A stretch of 60,599 bases of DNA. Origin: CAYUQT01 sp964596165. GTDB lineage: Bacteria > Planctomycetota > Phycisphaerae > UBA1845 > JAFGLZ01. Position 1 is the first letter of the stretch, and each line of letters starts with the position of its first letter. The stretch is from contig CAZQTW010000039.1 in the NCBI GenBank assembly GCA_964596165.1, positions 1 to 60,599 on the forward strand, in the 5' to 3' direction. The notes beneath the pieces are model-generated. The model made no database searches and had not been told where the DNA came from. It saw only the letters and a program-made list of their open reading frames with translations. Shown piece by piece: positions 1 through 7,295 of this stretch. A program made the translations under genes and the position numbers.

Positions 1-3000
1 GCACGAAGCACAAGGGAATGATCTGCGATCGTTGCGGCGTGAAGGTGACGCACAGTCGCGTTCGCCGCAAGCGAATGGGGCACATCAACCTGGCCGCCCC
101 GATCGTTCACATCTGGTTCTTCAAGGCAATGCCGAGCCGGCTCGGCAACCTGTTGGACATGAAGACGTCCGACCTGGAGAAAATCATCTACTTCCAGGAT
201 TACGTCGTTGTCGAAGTGACCGATCCGGAGTGCCCGCTCAAGCCCCGTCAGGTCCTCAGCGAGGATGAATTCCGGGCCAACAGCGAGCGATACGCCGGGC
301 AGTTCCGGGCGATGATGGGCGCGGAGGCCGTCAAAGAGCTCCTCTCACGGCTCGATCTCGATCAACTGAGCCAAGAACTTCGCGAAGCCCTGGACAAGAC
401 CAACAGTCGTCAGCGGATCAAGGACCTGACCAAGCGGCTGAAGATTGTCGAATCACTCAGGCAATCCGAGAACCGTCCCGAATGGATGGTCATGGATGTC
501 ATTCCGGTCATCCCGCCGGATCTGCGTCCGTTGGTTCTCCTGGAGAGCGGCAACTTCGCCACGAGCGACCTGAACGACCTCTATCGCAGGATCATCAACC
601 GAAACAACCGGCTCAAGAAGTTGGTGGACCTCAACGCGCCCGAGGTGATCATTCGGAACGAAAAACGCATGCTTCAGCAGGCGGTGGACGCGCTGTTCGA
701 CAACGGGCGCTGCCGCCGTCCGGTTCTCGGTTCGTCCAACCGGCCCCTGAAGTCCCTCACGGACATGATCAAGGGCAAGCAGGGCCGTTTCCGCGAGAAC
801 TTGTTGGGCAAGCGCGTCGACTATTCGGCTCGGTCCGTGATCGTCGTCGGTCCGGAGCTCAAGCTCAATCAGTGCGGCTTGCCGAAGAAGATCGCCCTCG
901 AACTCTACCAGCCGTTCATCATTCGCAAGCTCAAGGAACACGGGCTGGCCGATACGATCAAGTCGGCGAAGAAGATGTTGGAGCGACGCGATCAGGAAAT
1001 CTGGGACATTCTGGAAGAGGTGATCTACCAGCATCCCGTCCTGCTGAACCGGGCGCCGACCTTGCACCGGATGGGTATCCAGGCGTTCGAGCCGGTCCTC
1101 GTGGAAGGGAATGCGATCAAGATCCATCCGTTGGTATGCCGCGGCTTCAACGCGGACTTCGACGGCGACCAAATGGCGGTTCACCTGCCGTTGAGCATCG
1201 AGGCACAGGCCGAGGCCCATGTGCTGATGCTGGCCACGAACAACATCTTCAGCCCGGCGGACGGCCGACCGATCATGTCGCCGTCGCAGGACATCGTGTT
1301 GGGCATCTACTATCTGACCATGCTTCATCCCGCCGAACCCGGCGAGCGCGAGGACGGCAAGGAATGGACGTTCAGCAACGCCCAGGAGGCGATGCTGGCC
1401 TACGACCGCGGTCGGTTGGGTCTGCACACCAAGATTCGGGTTCGGATTCCCCGGAACCGGATCGTGGACAAATCGAAAGAGCAGGTTCGAGAGGTCAAGT
1501 CGGGCGAGAAGCCCGTCACGACCGTGGGTCGCCTGATCTTCAACGACATCCTGCCGGTCGACATGCCGTACTACAACTTCACGATCGACGGCAAGGGGGC
1601 CAGCCGCGTCATCGCCGACTGCCACAATACGCTCGGCCGAGCGCCGACCATCGATCTCCTGGACGACATCAAGGAGATCGGCTTCAAGTGGGCGACGCTG
1701 GCCGGGCTGTCGTTCGGCGTGACCGATCTCCGCGTTCCGGCCGCCAAACCGAGGATTCTCGAAGCGGCCCAGAAGATGGTGGAACGAATCGAACGCGATC
1801 ATCGCAAGGGGGCGATCACGGATCAGGAGCGGTCGCATCAGATCATCGATACCTGGATTCACGCTCGCGAACGCGTGACGGAGGCGATGCGGGCCGAACT
1901 CCAGAGCGATATGCGGGACGAAAATCACAACTACCTGCCGCATGACGGCGGCAAGGGCTCGCTGTATTTGAACCCCGTCTTCCTGATGACCCATTCGGGC
2001 GCCCGTGGCTCGATCGATCAGATTCGTCAATTGGCGGGCATGCGGGCCCTGATGGCCAAACCGTCCGGTGAGATCATCGAGACGCCTATCCGAGCCAACT
2101 TCCGCGAGGGGCTCAGCGTGTTGGAATACTTCAGCTCGACTCACGGGGCTCGGAAGGGGTTGGCCGATACGGCCCTCAAAACGGCGGATTCGGGCTACCT
2201 GACCCGGAAACTGGCCGATGTGGCGCAAAACGTCATCATCAACCAAATCGATTGCGGTACGATTAATGGCGTGACCAAACAGGCCATCTTTGAAGGCGAG
2301 AACGTCAGTGTGTCGTTGAGCGATCAGATCGTGGGTCGAGTGGCCCGTGACCCGATTCGCCATCCGGTGACGGACGAACTCATCGTCGACAGAAATCAGG
2401 TGATCACGCCGGAAATCGCCCGACGGATCGAGTCGGCCCCGCCCGAAGGGTTGGGACTTGAGTCGATTCGCGTACGGAGTCCGCTGACCTGCGAGAGTCC
2501 GTTGGGCATTTGCGCGAAATGCTACGGACTCGACCTCTCGACCGGTCACCTGGTGGAGGAAGGGATGGCCGTGGGCATCATCGCCGCTCAGTCGATCGGC
2601 GAGCCCGGCACGCAGTTGACGATGCGAACGTTCCACACCGGCGGTGTCGCCGCTCACCGCGTGACGGACCGGAACCTCCGTTGCACGCAAAGCGGCGTGG
2701 TGGCCTACCACAACCTCAATGCGGTGTCGGTGGCCGACAAGGAAGCCGGCACAAAGCGGATCGTCGCCCTCAAACGTCGCGGCGAAATCGTCATCAATGA
2801 CGCCAAGGGCAGGGAACTCGAGCGATTCGTCGTTCCTTACGGCGCGACGCTGCTGGCGAAGGACGGCGAGACGGTCAAGGCCGGCCAGGCCGTTGTCGAA
2901 TGGGATCCGTTCCTCACCCCGATTCTCGCCGAGGCCGAGGGGTACGCTCGGCTCCAGGACGTCGTCGAGGGCGATACCGCTCGCCGCGAGTCGGAGCGTC

Positions 3001-4151
3001 AGGATGCCAAGCTGGTGGTGACGGAGCACAAGGGCGACAAGACGCCTCAGATCATCATCGAGGACAAGGAAGGCAAGATCCTCGAATACTGGTACCTGCC
3101 GCCTCGGGCCCGTATCGAGGTCGACGAAGGCCAGGAGATCAAGCCGGGGACGTTGTTGGCCCGGCGACCGCGGCAGCTCTCCGGTACGCAGGACATCACC
3201 GGCGGTCTGCCTCGTGTCACCGAGATCTTCGAGGCCCGGAAGCCGAAGGAACCGGCGGTCATGGCCGAGATATCGGGTTCCGTGGAACTGCGTTCGGATC
3301 GTCGCAGAGGCAAGATGACCATCATCGTTCGCAGCCAGAACATGGAGAAGGAGCATCACGTACCCCAGGACAAGCCGCTCCTGGTCCACGCGGGCGACTA
3401 CGTCGAAGCCGGTCATCCGTTGGTCGAGGGACCGCTGGTCCCGCACGACATCCTGCGGATCAAGGGCGAGGAGGCGTTGCAGTCCTATTTGTTGGTTGAA
3501 ATCCTGGGGGTCTACCGCAGGCAGAACGTGCTCATCAACGACAAGCACATCGAGGTGATTCTGTCCCAGATGCTGCGCAAGGTGCGTGTCGACAGCGCCA
3601 ACGACTCCAAGTTCCTGCCCGGCGAGGTGGTGGACAAGTTCCGATTCCGCCAGGAGAACGAACGGTTGCGTAAGAGCATTCGCGTGACCGAACCGGGCGA
3701 CACCCACTTCGAAGTCGGGCAGATCGTCGGCCGCGACGAGTTCAATGAGGCCAACGCTCAGGTCGAGGACAGCGGCGGCACCCCGGCCAAGGGCAAGAAA
3801 CCCAAGGAAGCCACGGGCAAGACGTTGCTGTTGGGAATCACCAAGGCAAGTCTGCAAAGCGAGTCGTTCATTTCGGCGGCCTCGTTCCAAGAGACCACCA
3901 AGGTCCTGACGGAGTCCGCACTGGGTGGCGCGGTGGACAAACTGGTGGGGCTGAAGGAAAATGTGATTCTCGGTCACTTGATCCCGGCGGGCACGGCCTT
4001 CAAGCCGCACCTGAATCTAAGAGTCAAAAAGTTCGGGGAGCCGGTGGCTGTCAGAGAGGAGCCGGCGGTGACCGAACTCGAAGCGCTGCATAGGGATCTG
4101 GCCGCCGCAGGCGAAGCCACACCGGCGTCGACGGGCGGCGGAGCTTCCTAG
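1..4151 (+). CDS. rpoC: RNA polymerase beta' subunit (5' end cut by window)
   Basis: Largest subunit of bacterial RNA polymerase, carrying the catalytic magnesium site. The frame is open from base 3, so the gene begins before the window; the first visible ATG at 18 is internal. Visible: the second half of the N-terminal zinc-binding cluster (CDRC just after base 18), the absolutely conserved NADFDGDQM metal motif at about residue 378 of the visible part (codons from 1149), the bridge-helix/trigger-loop region, and the second Zn cluster (C...CAKC near base 2490-2520). About 1377 residues are seen; by comparison with the family roughly 75-80 N-terminal residues are missing. rpoB is expected just upstream. 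It is followed after 88 bp by rpsL on the same strand, the usual rpoBC-str arrangement. Identification is certain. Confidence 0.99.
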   Translation, partial: TKHKGMICDRCGVKVTHSRVRRKRMGHINLAAPIVHIWFFKAMPSRLGNLLDMKTSDLEKIIYFQDYVVVEVTDPECPLKPRQVLSEDEFRANSERYAGQFRAMMGAEAVKELLSRLDLDQLSQELREALDKTNSRQRIKDLTKRLKIVESLRQSENRPEWMVMDVIPVIPPDLRPLVLLESGNFATSDLNDLYRRIINRNNRLKKLVDLNAPEVIIRNEKRMLQQAVDALFDNGRCRRPVLGSSNRPLKSLTDMIKGKQGRFRENLLGKRVDYSARSVIVVGPELKLNQCGLPKKIALELYQPFIIRKLKEHGLADTIKSAKKMLERRDQEIWDILEEVIYQHPVLLNRAPTLHRMGIQAFEPVLVEGNAIKIHPLVCRGFNADFDGDQMAVHLPLSIEAQAEAHVLMLATNNIFSPADGRPIMSPSQDIVLGIYYLTMLHPAEPGEREDGKEWTFSNAQEAMLAYDRGRLGLHTKIRVRIPRNRIVDKSKEQVREVKSGEKPVTTVGRLIFNDILPVDMPYYNFTIDGKGASRVIADCHNTLGRAPTIDLLDDIKEIGFKWATLAGLSFGVTDLRVPAAKPRILEAAQKMVERIERDHRKGAITDQERSHQIIDTWIHARERVTEAMRAELQSDMRDENHNYLPHDGGKGSLYLNPVFLMTHSGARGSIDQIRQLAGMRALMAKPSGEIIETPIRANFREGLSVLEYFSSTHGARKGLADTALKTADSGYLTRKLADVAQNVIINQIDCGTINGVTKQAIFEGENVSVSLSDQIVGRVARDPIRHPVTDELIVDRNQVITPEIARRIESAPPEGLGLESIRVRSPLTCESPLGICAKCYGLDLSTGHLVEEGMAVGIIAAQSIGEPGTQLTMRTFHTGGVAAHRVTDRNLRCTQSGVVAYHNLNAVSVADKEAGTKRIVALKRRGEIVINDAKGRELERFVVPYGATLLAKDGETVKAGQAVVEWDPFLTPILAEAEGYARLQDVVEGDTARRESERQDAKLVVTEHKGDKTPQIIIEDKEGKILEYWYLPPRARIEVDEGQEIKPGTLLARRPRQLSGTQDITGGLPRVTEIFEARKPKEPAVMAEISGSVELRSDRRRGKMTIIVRSQNMEKEHHVPQDKPLLVHAGDYVEAGHPLVEGPLVPHDILRIKGEEALQSYLLVEILGVYRRQNVLINDKHIEVILSQMLRKVRVDSANDSKFLPGEVVDKFRFRQENERLRKSIRVTEPGDTHFEVGQIVGRDEFNEANAQVEDSGGTPAKGKKPKEATGKTLLLGITKASLQSESFISAASFQETTKVLTESALGGAVDKLVGLKENVILGHLIPAGTAFKPHLNLRVKKFGEPVAVREEPAVTELEALHRDLAAAGEATPASTGGGAS

Positions 4152-4239
4152 CGGTCCGGGTTCCGGGTCGGATCAGATGGGGAGAAGTCCTCGCCGGGCA
4201 TGTCGCCCGGCGGTGTTCGGAGAGAGTTGAGAACGAACA

Positions 4240-4629
4240 ATGCCAACGATCAATCAGCTCATCAGAAGTCCGCGCAGGAACGAGCGCAAAAAGTCCAAGG
4301 TTCGCGACCTGGACCAGTGTCCGCAACGTCGCGGGGTCTGCCTCCAGGTGAAGACCCAACCGCCGAAGAAGCCGAACTCGGCCTTGCGGAAGGTGGCCAG
4401 GGTCCGGCTGACGAACGGTAGGGAAATCACCGCCTACATTCCGGGCATCGATCACAACCTCCAGGAGCACAGCATCGTGCTCGTGCGGGGCGGTCGTGTT
4501 CGTGATCTGCCGGGTATCCGGTATCACATCATCCGGGGCACGCTGGACTGTGCGGGTGTCGCGGGCGATAAGGCCGGTCGGCCGCGAAACCAGGGACGCA
4601 GCAAGTACGGCGTTCGTAGGAAGAAGTAG
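4240..4629 (+). CDS. rpsL: Ribosomal protein S12, with Arg at the residue-88 streptomycin site
   Basis: Small-subunit decoding-centre protein. The 129-residue product has the full family signature: CPQRRGVC, PKKPNSALRK, NLQEHSIV, GGRVRDLPG and the RSKYG tail. Lys43 of the PKKPNS loop is intact, and the Asp89 that RimO methylthiolates in other bacteria is present. Residue 88, Lys in E. coli and most bacteria, is Arg here (codon cgt 4501-4503); the same substitution is a classic streptomycin-resistance change. The loop before RSKYG is several residues longer than in E. coli. Start ATG is the family start (MPTINQL). It lies between rpoC and rpsG, evidently cotranscribed. Confidence 0.98.
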   Translation: MPTINQLIRSPRRNERKKSKVRDLDQCPQRRGVCLQVKTQPPKKPNSALRKVARVRLTNGREITAYIPGIDHNLQEHSIVLVRGGRVRDLPGIRYHIIRGTLDCAGVAGDKAGRPRNQGRSKYGVRRKK

Positions 4630-4789
4630 GCGTGGCGGTGCGGGGCGGGTAACTTGCGGCGTAGCGGACGCCCGCGCCCCTGTCGCGTGAAACACCGGTT
4701 GTCCCGGTGAGTATGGTGAGCGGCGATTGATTCGCCGCCATGGTGGGTGGGTGCGAGACCCTCCCACGCCAGAAGAAGGAGCAATCTCA

Positions 4790-5266
4790 ATGGCGTTCAA
4801 GAAGCGAACTCGATCGGAAGAGCAGTTGCGTGGCGAGGCGAAGTACAATAGCCGATTAGCGGCGAAATTCATCAACTGCATGATGTGGAACGGCAAGAAG
4901 GCCGTTGCCTCCCGTATCTTCTACGATGCAATGGACCTGGTCGCTCAGAAGATCAAAGACACCCCCCCCATTCAGGTGTTCGAGCAGGCCATCGACAACG
5001 TCAAGCCGGACATGGAGGTTCGGAGCAAACGCGTCGGCGGCTCGAACTACCAGGTGCCGATGGCCGTCAACAGAAAGCGGCAGCAGTCGCTGGCGATCCG
5101 CTGGATCCTGGCCGCCGCCCGTGAGAAAAAGGGCAAGCCGATGGCGGCGCGATTGGCACAGGAAGTGGTCGACGCCTTCAACCGTGAAGGTGCGGCCATG
5201 ACCACGCGAGAGAACATCCACCGTATGGCCGAGGCCAACCGGGCCTTCGCCCACTTCGCGTGGTAG
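4790..5266 (+). CDS. rpsG: Ribosomal protein S7
   Basis: Primary 16S rRNA-binding protein of the 30S head. The 158-residue product has the S7 core: FINCMMWNGKK, the segment VFEQAIDNVKP, EVRSKRVGGSNYQVP and the C-terminal MAEANRAFAHF. The start is set at 4790 rather than at an upstream in-frame ATG because AAGAAGGAG precedes it at normal spacing and the upstream residues are not S7-like. The N-terminus (MAFKKRTRSEEQ) is slightly divergent from the usual MPRR start. A run of eight C lies inside the gene (about 4962-4970) without breaking the frame. The operon ends here: a terminator follows and neither fusA nor tuf is present downstream. Confidence 0.97.
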   Translation: MAFKKRTRSEEQLRGEAKYNSRLAAKFINCMMWNGKKAVASRIFYDAMDLVAQKIKDTPPIQVFEQAIDNVKPDMEVRSKRVGGSNYQVPMAVNRKRQQSLAIRWILAAAREKKGKPMAARLAQEVVDAFNREGAAMTTRENIHRMAEANRAFAHFAW

Positions 5267-5284
5267 GTTGCGTAGAGATACACC

Positions 5285-5320
5285 AGAGGGCGCAGGGGTG
5301 CATCCCGCGCCCTCTTTATT
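5285..5320 (+). terminator. Rho-independent terminator of the rpoC-rpsL-rpsG operon
   Basis: Perfect 9-bp stem (AGAGGGCGC, 5285-5293, against GCGCCCTCT, 5307-5315), with further GGG/CCC pairing inside the loop, followed directly by TTTATTTAT. It starts 18 bp after the rpsG stop. Seen directly in the sequence. Confidence 0.9.
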
Positions 5321-5349
5321 TATGCGCGGCCGCGCAAGGGATTCGGTTC

Positions 5350-5578
5350 GACGTGAGACTCCAACTTCGAATTCAGGGACTGACGGATCAGACTGATGTG
5401 GCTATTGCGCTGAACGGCGCCGTTGTCCTCAGGCAAGAAGGCGGATCCGTATCTTGAATACACCGTCGAGCCCAGACTCGTTAAGCAGGGCACGAATCAA
5501 ATCGAGGTCACGCTGAAGGCGGACAGTAAGCCCAGAGTCCTGCTCCAGGACGTTCTGCTTTGGCTCAAGCGGGGATGA
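5350..5578 (+). pseudogene. C-terminal remnant of an unidentified protein, frameshifted
   Basis: Two adjoining frames read as one protein tail. The first (about 5350-5437) gives a beta-rich stretch with LRIQGLTDQTDVAIALNG; it then runs into junk and a stop. From 5438 a second frame continues (ADPYLEYTVEPRLVKQGTNQ, then IEVTLKADSKPRVLLQDV) and ends at the TGA 5576-5578. The composition resembles the C-terminal beta-sandwich of secreted planctomycete glycoside hydrolases. No start codon, ribosome site or N-terminal part exists; the upstream end runs into the rpsG terminator. I infer a deletion remnant with one frameshift. The family name is not determinable from so short a piece. Confidence 0.6.
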
Positions 5579-5861
5579 ACGTCCAGCGATCATCTGGACA
5601 CGGTCCAATTGATCGGTTTGCGAGCCTTCCGTGCGACAGAGTGGCGTATCTGCCGCTTCTTCCTCACAGGAATATGTCCCACCCGCCACAACTTTAGCCA
5701 TTTTTGGCAATTAGAACGTTCATGCTTAACAGGATATGGGGGAGGGTACATTACTGCACAAGCGCAAACACTTTTTAACAGCCGGATTTGTAGCTAGCAA
5801 TTCGGCCGAGGGGAGCGATATGGATCGCGTCCCCGGAGTCGATAGGAAGGAGGAAGATACT
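5579..5861. other. Intergenic stretch without recognisable gene
   Basis: After the remnant's stop no frame here gives a convincing protein. It is more AT-rich than the surroundings, particularly 5690-5800, and ends in a purine-rich Shine-Dalgarno (AAGGAGG, 5847-5853). No clear -35/-10 pair was found. Confidence 0.4.
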
Positions 5862-6056
5862 ATGCGGGATTGTATTGGTGTTATTGGTTTGCTGGGCGTC
5901 CGGTCTCAAGCAATGATCGCAATTCAAGGGCCGCCCGTTCGGGCGGCCCTTGAACCTTGTTTCCGAAGTCTGTACGTGCATCGCGGGCTGATTCGCATCT
6001 CATTCCAACCGCAGCTTCAGGGCACGACGTCTTTTCGGCCTACCAGATCGTTGTGA
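5862..6056 (+). CDS. Possible small ORF with an ideal ribosome-binding site
   Basis: An ATG at 5862 sits 8 nt after a perfect AAGGAGG, the strongest Shine-Dalgarno I saw in the window. The frame gives 64 residues beginning MRDCIGVIGLLGV, hydrophobic for the first 13 residues. However, a perfect 12-bp hairpin begins only 63 nt after the ATG and lies inside the frame, and beyond it the frame overlaps the 3' end of the toxin gene on the other strand. It may be a short leader or a gene cut off after its first codons. No family recognised. Confidence 0.3.
   Translation: MRDCIGVIGLLGVRSQAMIAIQGPPVRAALEPCFRSLYVHRGLIRISFQPQLQGTTSFRPTRSL
5925..5952. terminator. Strong bidirectional hairpin, possible terminator
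   Basis: Perfect 12-bp inverted repeat, CAAGGGCCGCCC (5925-5936) and its complement (5941-5952), with a GTTC loop. Neither side has a good T-tract (TTGAACCTTGTTTCC on the + side). It lies about 90 bp past the end of the toxin gene and could stop that transcript. Confidence 0.5.
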
Positions 6057-6435
6057 CACCGCTGGCGGCCCGAATGCGTTCGTCAGGAGTGATGAGTGGG
6101 ATTTCGTTTGCCGCGGCGGTTGCGGCGATTATCCTGTCGGCAGGGTCTTTCGACATCTTCTCGGGAAACAGCACCGCCCGCTCCGCGATTTCTGGCGTGA
6201 TTCCCATGAGGACATACCGGTTCGCAGCCAGCACCAATTCGATGAAGCTGCAGTAGTCGGTTCCCGGATCCAGTCGGCGATGCTCCATCAGCATCGCGAT
6301 CTCCCAGAGTGATATCTCGCAGAAGCAAATGCCGTCGCTCTTGTTTGCCGAAGCGATGGCCCGTCTTGCCCGCGTCGAGAGCATTTCCGGCTTCAGGGCG
6401 TCCCAGATAATCGTGCAGGTATCGAGTACGATCAC
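6040..6435 (-). CDS. vapC: VapC-type PIN-domain toxin
   Basis: Ribonuclease toxin of a type II toxin-antitoxin pair. The 131-residue product has the PIN-domain acidic set: Asp5 in MIVLDTCTIIWDAL, Glu in the ISLWEIAML segment, and Asp residues in KDPADRIIAATA and ITPDERI. The length is normal for VapC. Its ATG overlaps the antitoxin stop by 4 bp (ATGA), so the two are translationally coupled, antitoxin first. Target RNA cannot be told from sequence. It lies in a degraded strip between rpsG and trpB. Confidence 0.9.
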   Translation of the reverse strand: MIVLDTCTIIWDALKPEMLSTRARRAIASANKSDGICFCEISLWEIAMLMEHRRLDPGTDYCSFIELVLAANRYVLMGITPEIAERAVLFPEKMSKDPADRIIAATAAANEIPLITPDERIRAASGVTTIW

Positions 6436-6662
6436 TTCTGGGCCTTCCAGTCAACGTCGACAGGTGACAACACGTTCCCGACTTTCGCCTTGCTCCTCAG
6501 GTTCAACAGTGTCTTTCTGGCCTGCTCGGTGGAATCCGGCGGTGGGGAGATTCTCGCTACAACCCGTCCATGCGAGGTCACAGCAATCTCCCGTCCGTGC
6601 TGGGCCTTCCGCAGGAACTCCATGAGATTCGCCCGCAACTTGCTTACACCGACCTGTAACAT
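6432..6662 (-). CDS. vapB: Phd/YefM-family antitoxin
   Basis: A 76-residue antitoxin with the Phd/YefM DNA-binding fold: the VGVSKLRANLMEFLRKA segment, then EIAVTSHGRVVARISPP, and a C-terminal toxin-binding helix. Preceded by AGGAG about 10 nt before the ATG. First gene of the pair; the Phd/YefM fold is known to bind its own operator, and a fitting operator lies just upstream (6682-6710). Confidence 0.88.
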   Translation of the reverse strand: MLQVGVSKLRANLMEFLRKAQHGREIAVTSHGRVVARISPPPDSTEQARKTLLNLRSKAKVGNVLSPVDVDWKAQK

Positions 6663-6681
6663 GATTCAGCCACTCCTGTTC

Positions 6682-6710
6682 AATATAACATGTACAACTA
6701 AAGTGTACAA
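6682..6710 (-). promoter_or_regulatory. Promoter and putative operator of the toxin-antitoxin pair
   Basis: On the minus strand: -35 TTGTAC (6705-6710), exactly 17 bp, -10 TATATT (6682-6687). Two copies of the palindrome TGTACA lie within it (6704-6709 and 6691-6696), 13 bp apart, one overlapping the -35 and one in the spacer. This is the layout expected for a repressor made by the antitoxin itself. Confidence 0.75.
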
Positions 6711-6857
6711 ATTCTTCTTCCCGCCGTCAACCCTTTTTGAGACCATTCACCCCAAAGGCCGTCACGTGGGCCGGCGACCCATGTGTTGAACTTCCGAGGC
6801 GATTGCATGTGAAGGTCCGATGTGCCGTGCCGGTCCTCGCGGCTCATGGGTAACTCA

Positions 6858-7283
6858 TTACTTCCTCTGCCTGGCGGGTCCGTTCGACTCATCGGCGACG
6901 CGACGGCCGAATATGTCGCGGATCGCCTCCAGGTATGACAGGCCCCATTGCGTGCTGGGTTCGACGTAGCTTCCCTCCAGCCGTTCGTTCCACGCCTCGA
7001 TGTTGACGAACCGGCGCAGCTTCTTCTGTTCGATGAACAGCTTCGCGCGCCGAAGCATCTCGCGATAGGCGTCGGGTGTGTGGCGTTGCATCACCGTGTT
7101 GTCGGCGCGGTAAGTGGGTTCCCAGCTCCGCATAGGCGTGGTGGCCAGAAGGTACTCGCGCCCGTGTGCCATGGCGAGCCGCGTCCATGTCTTGACGTGG
7201 CCGGGGATCGTCTGGGTTGGATAGTCCTCGATGAAGTCCTCTACGACGCATCGGCGGGCGAGGACGCCTGTCGCTGGGGGCAA
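6858..7283 (-). pseudogene. C-terminal fragment of a GH99-like (WbsX-type) protein
   Basis: About 140 residues in one frame with no start but a TTG. The part with WNERLEGSYVEPSTQWGLSY followed by LEAIRDIF matches the end of the GH99-like/WbsX family, in which WNE-x-x-EG-x-x-x-EP is followed by a YLEA helix. The N-terminal two-thirds expected for this family is missing: the upstream side abuts the trpB stop codon 12 bp away. I infer a truncation remnant. It might be translated by coupling to trpB, but a lone C-terminus is unlikely to be active. Confidence 0.6.
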
Positions 7284-7295
7284 TCGTGATCCATT

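Noticed and set aside
453..4010. A long open frame of 1185 codons on the minus strand opposite rpoC
   Set aside because: It is the mirror frame of a high-GC gene with strong codon bias; its translation is rich in Arg/His/Asp with no family motif, and rpoC is certain on the other strand.
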